In this document: piece after piece, positions 56,783-64,000 of the stretch
Layout: each line of letters opens with the position of its first letter
How positions within the stretch are numbered: position 1 is the stretch's first letter
Assembly (NCBI GenBank): GCA_023525975.1
Contig: JAKNSE010000037.1
Span: 5,872,501 to 5,936,500 of the forward strand
DNA: 64,000 bases
Reading direction: 5' to 3'
Source: Smallanthus sonchifolius
Taxonomy: Eukaryota; Streptophyta; Magnoliopsida; Asterales; Asteraceae
Program-made: the position numbers and the translations under genes
The notes under the pieces: generated by a model
What the model was told of the DNA's origin: nothing
The model's database searches: none
What the model saw: only the letters and a program-made list of their open reading frames with translations

Positions 56783-58095
56783 ATGGCGGATCATGATGAT
56801 GATATTGAGATGGATCAGCTAGACGATCTTGCACACTACCCTTTTCTGGATTTTACGCCCGATACGGAGGCTTATTCCCGTTGCCAGAAGCTCCGGGAAG
56901 TGCATATGGGTCCAGGTACGGCGGTGGATTGGGCCTCCTCGAGGAGGTGCAAGAGGCCGAGTGAGCTAGGGTCATCATCGGTCAGGACACGCCATGGTCG
57001 CGTCTTTTTAACCTTTCTTTTGAGGATACATACCGAGAGCTGGTCGTCGAGTTTCTTTCGACGTTCATTTACTCAGAGACGGGGCTGCAGCCTCTACCCG
57101 GGGAGGCGCCGGATATTGATCCGGATCGTATTTCTTTTTCTATTTTTGGGGTCGTTTACCGTCAGACCCTCCGTCAGTGGGCCGTCACGACAGGCTTATA
57201 CTACGAGCCTGAGACGGTCACGCGGCTTTTCACCGAGGCGGTGATGGAGGTGGACAAGGAGGAACTCCTTGTTTTTTGGGGCTTGATTTCAGATAGTCCT
57301 TGGTTGGGTACCAAGGGGAGGGTCTCGGGTATTAGAGACCCTTTGTATAGATATCTGCACCGGCTTATTTCGACGTCGATCGCACCGCGTCTGAAAAGCC
57401 GTGAGTGGTGCACTGATAGAGATCTTTTCTTCCTTTTCTGCCTGCTTACTGGGAGGCGGTGCGACCTGTCCACGAGCATGGCGCTTTATTTTGCTTCTGC
57501 CTATATGCGACAGAAGCGCGGACTTTTATATGGCGGTGCTTTCATCACGCATATCATGCGGTCGGTCATACCATTTGACGACCATGAGCCTGCGATGTTA
57601 CCGCCCATTCCCCCTGTCCGATTAGACCGTCGCACGGCGAGCGGCATGCGCATCACGCACCGATTCCCGCAGGGCCTTCGGTTCGTGGGGGCCGTCCATG
57701 ACCAGGTTTGGGTCCCGGTGCCGTTGCCGCAGATGCCTGGACAGGGGGACCCGCCTATGCCTCAGCCGCTACAGGGTGTGGCGATTGAGGACGAGCCGCC
57801 ACACGTCGAGCAGGTCCACGAGCATCCGCCACAGCATCCCCGACACGTACGTCGGTCTGTTAGGCTGGATAGGGCTACCCAGGCATTGCTTGATGGCCTT
57901 GTTGCCGACTCACGGCGACAAGGTCGTCAACTCGATCGCATGGAGGACCTGATGATGTGGGCGGTTGGACAGCTCGTGAATCAGTCACGAGCCGCCGGCA
58001 TCGAGCCACCCCCACTACCACCGCCACGTCATTATCCGGATGACCCCGTTCAGGGTGAGGGCGGGGCGGGTCAGGGTGACGGCGGAGCCGGTTAG
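56783..58095 (+). pseudogene. Athila-ORF1-like gene inside the MULE
   Basis: Starts MADHDDDIEMDQLDDLAHYP. The frame shifts once between about 56890 and 57000. In the second frame (to TAG at 58093) it reads YRELVVEFLSTFIYSETGLQ, EELLVFWGLISDSPW, DRDLFFLFCLLTGRRCDLST and YGGAFITHIMRSV. It ends with a Pro/Gln/His-rich acidic tail and GEGGAGQGDGGAG. This layout (REL..EFLSTF, then F..YC/FCLL, YGGxFIT) is that of the plant Athila ORF1-type family of retroelement proteins of unknown function. The stretch is distinctly more GC-rich than its surroundings. Its presence between the MULE ends suggests capture or insertion. No LTR, PBS or target duplication is seen around it. Confidence 0.7.
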
Positions 58096-58346
58096 GTTTA
58101 GTTCTTTTATTTGTATTTTGTTTCTTTCGTTGTTATGTATGTAAAACATTTTGATGTATATATTTAATTTTTTGATGTAATGTATATAATTTTAGTTTAT
58201 TTCTTTGGTTGTAATGTTTAATATTTTGTTTGGTTTGTAATGTTTAATATTTTGTTTGATTAACAAACTTATATTAACAAAATTATATAAATAAAAATAA
58301 ACAAAATATAAAAAAAATAAAAAAAATATAATTAAATAAAAAATAC

Positions 58347-58566
58347 CTATACGTGGCGTATAGGTCAATACGCCACGTATAGGATTCATAAAACTCCCAA
58401 ACCTTCCAACTTTTGAATCAAAAATATAACCCGTGCCTCATACGCTGCGTATAGGTCAATACGCCACGTATTGGACCAGCCGCCAGACAGAGAATTATAC
58501 GTGGCATTCTGTTGGCAGTGACTGAACTCTATACGCCCTCGTATTGACCTATACGAGGGCGTATAA
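58347..58566. repeat. Hairpin cluster at right MULE end, including a third core
   Basis: Pairs at 58347-58383 (TATACGTGGCGTATAGG / ATACGCCACGTATAGG), 58438-58474 (mixed CGCTGCGTAT / CGCCACGTAT) and 58529-58566, where both arms carry a different core (TATACGCCCTCGTAT / ATACGAGGGCGTATA). Outer bases TATACG and CGTATA are constant while the centre varies. Confidence 0.8.
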
Positions 58567-59374
58567 GGCGACGGCGGGTCCAATTAGCAATATTCCGTGT
58601 GCGGTTAGAATCACCCTATTTTTAACACTATTATTATCTATTTTACACTTTCTTTTTTGTTTTCAGATTCTATATCTTCTAAAGACCGGGCTATCACATG
58701 ATTCTCCTTTCACCCGTCTAGTTTTCCCTGAAAACAATTCTATCGTAGATATAGTTGGTCCTCGCCAAGGTACTACCTTTGATCGGTGTGATTTTATGAA
58801 AAAAGACACATCTAAAAGTTTAAAGATGCTTTTGGAAGTATCATTGCAAAAGTCAACTGGAAAGGTTTTATTTGCAGAAGCCAAAGAAGATTTTGTTGAA
58901 TTTCTTATCGGTTTTTTATCAACGCCTTTAGGAACAGTAATCGGTACATTGATGAAAGGAGCTTCTTCTATTAGTTGCATGGATCATCTTTTTAAAAGCA
59001 TTGCAAATATGAGTGCAGGAAGATACCTTAAGTCACAAGATATCAAAGATATGTTATTGAAACCTCATTTTGGACAGCAGTATACTTCAAAATGCCAGTT
59101 ATATCCTTTGAAGGGCACTGGTAATACAATACAACTCAATAGTTTTATTTATGAACTTAAAGATCCAAGGATAGATGATAAATTTCTGAAGCCATCTGGG
59201 ATGTTTTTTGTGTCGGATGACTTGGTCATCGCCCCATCGTCATCACACTCAACTATGGATACCCTGAATAAGTTGAAAGTCCAGTTTGAAGATATGAGAT
59301 TAGCATTGGCATGGAAGAGGTATCACATTCGGGATGGTGGGGCAAACCTCATCAGAGTCCCCAGGGGTGTTTAG

Positions 59375-59729
59375 AGGACACCTTAGGCAAATCCCATATC
59401 CATGACCAAGATGGTGAGGCAAACCTCATCAGGATGATGAGTCCAAAAATGAGTGGTGTTTTTAACACCCTAGTCAAATCCCACATCGAATGTGGACATG
59501 AGAGATGATGGCTTCATAAGTAATGGTCCGCATCAAATATCATCAACGTGTTTTGGACGCATTGACTATGGATAAGAGGAGAACTCCACAGTTAAGCATG
59601 GTTAGATGAGAGTAGTACCAGGATGGGTGACCTCCTGGGAAGTCTTCACCCGGACAACTAAAAACAAATATGTGAGCTCCTCGTCGGCAAAGTAGAAAAT
59701 ATTTATGGTATAAGAGATCAGATGTTACA
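59375..59729 (+). mobile_element. Cassandra-like LTR with 5S rRNA-derived segment
   Basis: 59579-59644 is 5S-derived (GAACTCCACAGTTAAGCATG, AGAGTAGTACCAGGATGGGT, GACCTCCTGGGAAGTC), the best preserved of three copies in the window. It is preceded by TCAAATCCCACATCGAATGT and ATCATCAACGTGTTTTGGAC, followed by AAAAACAAATATGTGAGCTC, and ends AGATCAGATGTTACA at 59729. The left border is not certain. 59335-59440 has a duplicated GGTGRGGCAAACCTCATCAG. This explains the abrupt end of the DUF674 reading frame. Confidence 0.7.
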
Positions 59730-61693
59730 GTCTCTCTTTGCTAAAATTTATAGATTTTTTATAATAACTGTGAATAATTATGTGATCGATTTTTAATTTT
59801 ATTGTTACATATTAGTTTATTGCAAAGATTAGTACATGTTAAATTGTCAGTTAAATATGAAAATGTTTAAATTGAATCACCTTAACACAATTGAAATCAC
59901 CTTGACACAATTGAAATTACCTTCAAAACCAATATAAGCCAAACCAAATCATCTGAGGTGAGTTTTTCCGATGACCCGACCCGATCCGCCAAAAAACATT
60001 TCGATGACCTGACCCGGTAAAAGTACCTTCATATAAACAAACGTAGACAAAAAAAAAGTTTTAACCCTAGTGAAAAAAATCCTCGCGACACCACTTATCT
60101 CTTCTACATGGTTCTAGCCCTAACCTCAACATCATCACCGTCCTCCATCTTTCACCCATCATCTTTCAACTTATGTTACAGTTATCTTTCACCCTCCTCC
60201 ATCTTTCACTCATTTTTTTGTAAGTTTTTAATATATTAAATAGAGAGAGAAGAGAGAGACAACATCGAGGAGGGGGGATGTTTGCGATGCTCTAGCCCCG
60301 CACTTTTGCATACTGTGCGGCGGCGCTGAAAGGGGTGCAATGTTGTCGTGCTTCGCCGCTGTACATATCAACACCTCCGCACATAGCGGGGGTGACAGTA
60401 ACACATGGCCTCACATTCTCATGTGTCGTCGTAGGATGGGTATTTCTCTCTCTCTTTCAGCTTCGCATCCATTAGCGCACAAACGCTCGATTGCAAATGC
60501 TCTAAAGCTCAAGTTTTTAATCTGATAGCAAGGTGGGTGTAGATTTGGGGATGAAAATGTGAAGTTTTATTAATATTTTATTTTAACTATTAATTTCTAA
60601 ATATTTGTAAATGTTGAAGCAAATTCCCGCCATGAAGGATTTATGGATAGATGCTCCAATAACAAGGAGAAAACAGCCACATCTCAGAACTCAGATCGTC
60701 AATCGAGTCATTTCGTTCTTCTCAAATCATCGGGTTCTTTGCGATTACAGGAAACGCTCGTTAGATACCCAGGGAGCCATAGGCTCTGAGGACACTCCGA
60801 CGCTTAAGTCAAGTCGGGGCCTCAGAATATAATCAATGTGTGTGTAAAGCAGGTGTGAGCCAAGGATAGGGAATGATCTCACTCATTTTAGAGGAGACTC
60901 TTCTATTTATAGAAGAGGTGAGATCTAATCCCTAAAGGGTCTTCATTTGGGCCTGTTAAGCTTAGGTTAACTTCTTGGGTCTTGGTCTAATTAGGGGTAT
61001 ACCTCTACAGTAAATTACATAATCAAACGCCTATAAATACTAATGATAGTTAAACCGTAAATTAAAATTGTATAAGGTATAAATTCATAAAATAATAAAT
61101 AAGTTTACTAAAGTCTACTAGTGAAGTTTTTATTACTTGTCGGGAGAATGCTCACTCTTCAATACTTCCAAAATAATTTTAGTTACCTGTCACGAAGAAA
61201 AGAAACGCTCCAAGTAAAACACATGATTAAGAACAAGAATAAATAGAAAATCCAACAAATAGAATATTGAATGTCAACAAATAGAATATTGAATGTCAGT
61301 AAAACACATGATAAAACACCCCTGGGACTCATCATCCTTGATGAGCATCATGTGAAGAAGTGAACCATGGATTTTTGATGTGTTTTTATTTGAAAAGTGT
61401 TCTTCATTTCCCTTCACAAGAAAAAATGTTGTTTCTTACTAAAAATTTCTGACAAAAATTGTGTCACGGAACATGAAAACCCTATAAAACCCTACTGTTT
61501 GTCGCAAAAGTATCACGATTTGCGACAGTGTGTGCGTCAAGATCATTAATAATCTTAAGAATTTTAATAAAAATACCCATTGCAACACAATTGCAAAAAA
61601 AATCATTAATCTTGATAATATTAATAAAAATACCATTTTCATATAATCCTCATAATTATTATAGTTTTGTCGCAAATGTGTCGAAAATCGTGA
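59730..61693. other. Spacer, no gene recognised
   Basis: Contains short duplications (CTCCTCCATCTTTCAC near 60145 and 60193; CAACAAATAGAATATTGAAT near 61254 and 61276). A 73-codon frame at 60611-60832 has no recognised similarity. 61495-61690 holds TTTGTCGCAAA and GATTTGCGACAG phrases resembling the subterminal text at 63780-63880. Confidence 0.4.
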
Positions 61694-63918
61694 CACTACA
61701 AAACGCTGGTATTTTTGAAAATTTAACTTGGATATGTTAATTTAGTAGATATATATATAAAAGAGAAAATCACCAAAATAAATATATTCGACCAAGAAAA
61801 CCTGTTCATACGGAGGAAACTTTAATTTATTTGATGAATTAAAAAAACGGTAATAAACCACTTAGCCTTGAATATGATATAACGAAGGGGCAGTTTAGGG
61901 CATGTTCGTGAGGCTCATATCCAATGAGGTCGATAGGCATGTTCATTTCCACTATTCTAGTTGGAAGAATGTTTCTATTGATAAGAAAAGGTTCATACTT
62001 ACCACAAGAATACAATTTAATGTTTTATTTCAATTTTATAACCATTAGTTGTTTTCTAATTACTTCCTTTTGCAACACTATTTTGATCTAAAAAATTTCC
62101 AAAACTCCGAGCACTGGGAAGGAATCAAGTTGAGTATTCAGGCAGAATGTGCAAACCGTTACAAGGACATAAAGACAAGACTGAAAAAACATTTTTATAA
62201 CCATGGAGGTTTGGAAGACGTTGAGGAGGCAAAGAGAAATCTCCCAAAGTCAATGGATCCGGATGCATGGGTGTTCATCTCATTGAGGAGTCGTTCACAA
62301 CTCTCGAATATACCAACCGCTCTGAAAAAAAATAAGGCAAATAGAACAAAAGTACCTTATGGAAGTTATCACGGTAGTCAATTTCTTGCCAATAGGCGAA
62401 ACAAGAAGGCAAATAATTAGTATTGTTAAAAGATGTATTAAAAGTTATTTAAAATCTCAACAATAGTATTTTTATTGTTTACAGGTTAAAGAAACTGGAC
62501 GGGCACCACTGTTGAAGGTTGGAAAAATATGCATCGCAAGGAAGGCCAGTGGTATAACGACAATGCAACTGAAACTTGGGTAACCAAAAAACTTTTAGTT
62601 GTATCATTTTTTACCCATTTAAACTTTTAGTTGGATATATTAGGTGTATTAAAATGGGTTCAGGTCATTTGACCTGTTTAAACTTTTAATTGAATATGTT
62701 AGGTGTATTGAAATGGGTTCGGGTCATTTTGATCTATTTAAACTTTAATTGGAAGTATTAAGAATATTAAAGTGGGTTCATTTAAAGTTTTAGTTGGATG
62801 TATTAAGTTTATTATAGTGAGTTCGGGTCATTTTGACTCATTTTATTTTTTCGTTAGATGTATTAAGTTTATTAAAGTGGGTTCGAATCATTAATATAGA
62901 ATGATTGACTAAAAGTTGGATAAAGCTTGATTGAAATTTGAGAATTGTTACTGTTTATTATTTATAATAGGTTGGTTATCCATATTACAGTAGTTATGCT
63001 GCTGAATTTTAGTAAAACATTTAATGTATTAATATTGTTTCTGTTTAATGCAGGGAAAAAAATTAGTGAACAGTATAATAAATCATTGTCAGTGGATTAG
63101 TTTGGGTGTCGAAAAGAAGCTTTAGGTTCTCGGCATTCTCACATAGTTCTCACATATGGGGGCGTTGGTCGAACGGTGAGAAGCGTAACCCCTGACGTGT
63201 TCCCTAATGTAAATAGAGATGAAGAAGATCGATAAGCGAACGAACGTTTTGAAAGACAAGATTATGCTATAAGGGAGACGAGATCATGCTATAAGAGAGT
63301 TGCAACAACATAATGCGCTTTTACAAGAACAAATAAATCAAATACTACCGTTGACCAAAACGTAACTTCCCGCCTTGCCCCGTCCTGATGAAGAAGATTA
63401 TCAAGATGATGATTAAAATGATTGTTAGTTTGGTTTTATTTGGATGGATGTAATCGAACGATATGATATAAATTTTAAATATTTTGACTTGTTATGTTTA
63501 TTTATTTTAGAATCAAACAGAGTTGCTTTCAAATTTATAGTTTAGTTATTTTGGATCTTCTAGTTTTATTATTTGAAAAACCTAGAAAAAAAAAAAATAA
63601 AAGTATTACCTATTCCGACTAAACTTCTCGATATAGGTCACATTTTATAAAATTAAAGAAATATTTTTAGCAAAGCACCTGTTGCGACTAAATTTCATCT
63701 CCACAGGTCACACTTTAAAAAATTAAAGATTAATTTTAATTAAAGAAATATTTCGTCGTCATATAATATACCTATATAAAGCGACGAAAAAATTGGCCTA
63801 CGGAGAAATGGCAGCGAATTTTTTGCGACAAAATTTCGTCGCAATAGGCGATAGCTACGAAATTTCGTGGAAAAAAGTCATAATTATTTAGTCGCTAAAA
63901 GTCTATTTTCTTGTAGTC
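61694..63918 (+). mobile_element. Decayed CACTA element (left end tentative)
   Basis: The right end 63906-63918 complements to GACTACAAGAAAA, the CACTA-superfamily terminus with its first base changed. Subterminal TTTCGTCGC/GCGACGAAA repeats occupy 63779-63880. CACTACAAAACG at 61694 is a possible left end. The 3-bp duplications do not match (TGA, CTA). A transposon-associated gene remnant lies inside. Confidence 0.55.
62049..63413 (+). pseudogene. CACTA (En/Spm) transposon protein remnant, Transposase_24-like
   Basis: The first part reads YFDLKNFQNSEHWEGIKLSI, then ECANRYKDIKTRLKKHFYNH, EDVEEAKRNLPKSMDPDAW and a basic end (KVPYGSYHGSQFLANRR). This is the wording of plant En/Spm-associated Transposase_24 proteins. 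A second block from about 62490 reads GWKNMHRKEGQWYNDNATETW after a likely intron. A third (about 63061-63410) has VEKEALGSRHSH and a Gln-rich coiled C-terminus, with stops. Probably not functional. Coordinates cover the visible blocks only. Confidence 0.65.
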
Positions 63919-64000
63919 CTAGCAGCAAGGAGAGAGGGGGGTGTTTGCCGCCGACTCCGCTGGCCACATAGGCCCGTCCGCGGTGAATCGTGAACCACAC
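63919..64000. other. Right edge, unassigned
   Basis: GC-richer sequence (GAGAGGGGGGTGTTTGCCGC) cut by the window edge. Nothing recognised. Confidence 0.3.

Larger units (their letters stand above)
52075..58616 (+). mobile_element. 6.5-kb MULE carrying FAR1-type transposase, OTU domain and Athila-ORF1-like gene
   Basis: Ends are inverted repeats of about 38 bp: GGGACTACTAACCACACACG at 52075 and, complementing the right end at 58616, GGGTGATTCTAACCGCACAC. Both then reach GCTAAT. Flanking 9-mers TATTTTTAG (52066-52074) and TATTTTTAA (58617-58625) match at 8 of 9. Contents in order: hairpin cluster, transposase, OTU domain, hairpin cluster, TTA-rich tandem repeat, Athila-ORF1-like gene, hairpin cluster. 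All genes carry frameshifts or stops, so this copy is not autonomous now. Confidence 0.85.
51396..59340 (+). pseudogene. DUF674 family gene, split by a MULE
   Basis: First repeat unit: MADTKTNGAKILIKVIVDKV starts at 51396, with the family's AEADHSFVDILFSFMTLPMG, LNNLYQSL and, in another frame after about 51790, ATFIVTDDFFVMP and LEERKLDIG to about 52032. A frameshift near the nine-T run at 51776-51784 and stops at 51798 and 52039 break it. Second unit: a strong acceptor (TTTTTTGTTTTCAG ending 58664), then ILYLLKTGLSHDSPFTRLVF, VLFAEAKEDFVEFLIGFLST and MFFVSDDLVIAPS to about 59310. Together they match the two-unit layout of plant DUF674 proteins (function unknown). The MULE at 52075-58616 sits in what was probably a 0.6-kb or shorter intron. 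The expected donor after GAACAG reads AT, not GT. The end runs into a Cassandra-like LTR. Confidence 0.65.

Noticed and set aside
59579..59644. 5S rRNA gene
   Set aside because: Only part of the molecule is present and it is embedded in LTR-like flanks shared by three dispersed copies.
60611..60832. Small gene of 73 codons
   Set aside because: No recognisable similarity, no supporting splice or promoter context.

Overview
This window is nuclear DNA from a flowering plant. It shows spliced genes with GT-AG introns, a DYW-type pentatricopeptide repeat gene, plant-only families (DUF674, a MAPK-substrate-like protein, a plant CCCH zinc finger), Athila-like and other Ty3/gypsy retrotransposons, MULE, hAT, CACTA and Harbinger-type transposons, an RTE LINE, tRNA-derived SINEs and Cassandra-like 5S-bearing LTRs. 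The base composition is AT-rich. A eudicot is likely and Asteraceae is my guess from the style of the repeats, but the species cannot be fixed from the sequence.

Layout. 1-9.2 kb: the 5' end of a minus-strand Athila-like element (gag, PBS, LTR), low-complexity spacer, then a 5.8-kb non-autonomous Athila-like element with 5-bp target duplications. 9.2-10.9 kb: AT-rich spacer with a tandem repeat split by a SINE. 10.9-14.7 kb: a minus-strand dynein light chain (LC8-type) gene of two exons whose 3.1-kb intron is filled with repeats. 14.9-23.0 kb: a three-level nest, a MULE holding a Ty3/gypsy element holding a solo LTR. 23-31.5 kb: gene-poor, with SINE, LINE, hAT remnants and degenerate repeats. 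31.6 kb: a small MAPK-substrate-like gene (minus). 33.1-37.5 kb: a three-exon CCCH zinc-finger gene (minus) with a solo LTR and a MITE in its introns and a Tourist-like MITE just upstream. 38-46 kb: LINE tail, LTR-like block, truncated SANT/Myb-like ORF, a MULE MITE, a 0.5-kb tandem duplication and an hAT element. 46.5-50.7 kb: a DYW-class PPR gene resembling OTP82, carrying two introns. 51.4-59.4 kb: a decayed DUF674 gene whose presumed intron holds a 6.5-kb MULE. That MULE encodes a FAR1-type transposase joined to an OTU protease-like domain and also carries an Athila-ORF1-like gene. 59.4-64 kb: a Cassandra-like LTR, spacer, and a decayed CACTA element.

Five host genes are visible: LC8 dynein light chain, MAPK-substrate-like, CCCH zinc finger, OTP82-like PPR and DUF674. 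They are unrelated in function, not clustered, and separated by or penetrated by transposons. The most unusual recurring signal is a set of short CpG-rich inverted repeats with a 2-4 nt centre. They occur in clusters in the non-coding parts of at least four different element families, each with its own arm sequence. The second is a PPR intron bounded by a 38-nt direct repeat of coding sequence that supplies both splice sites.
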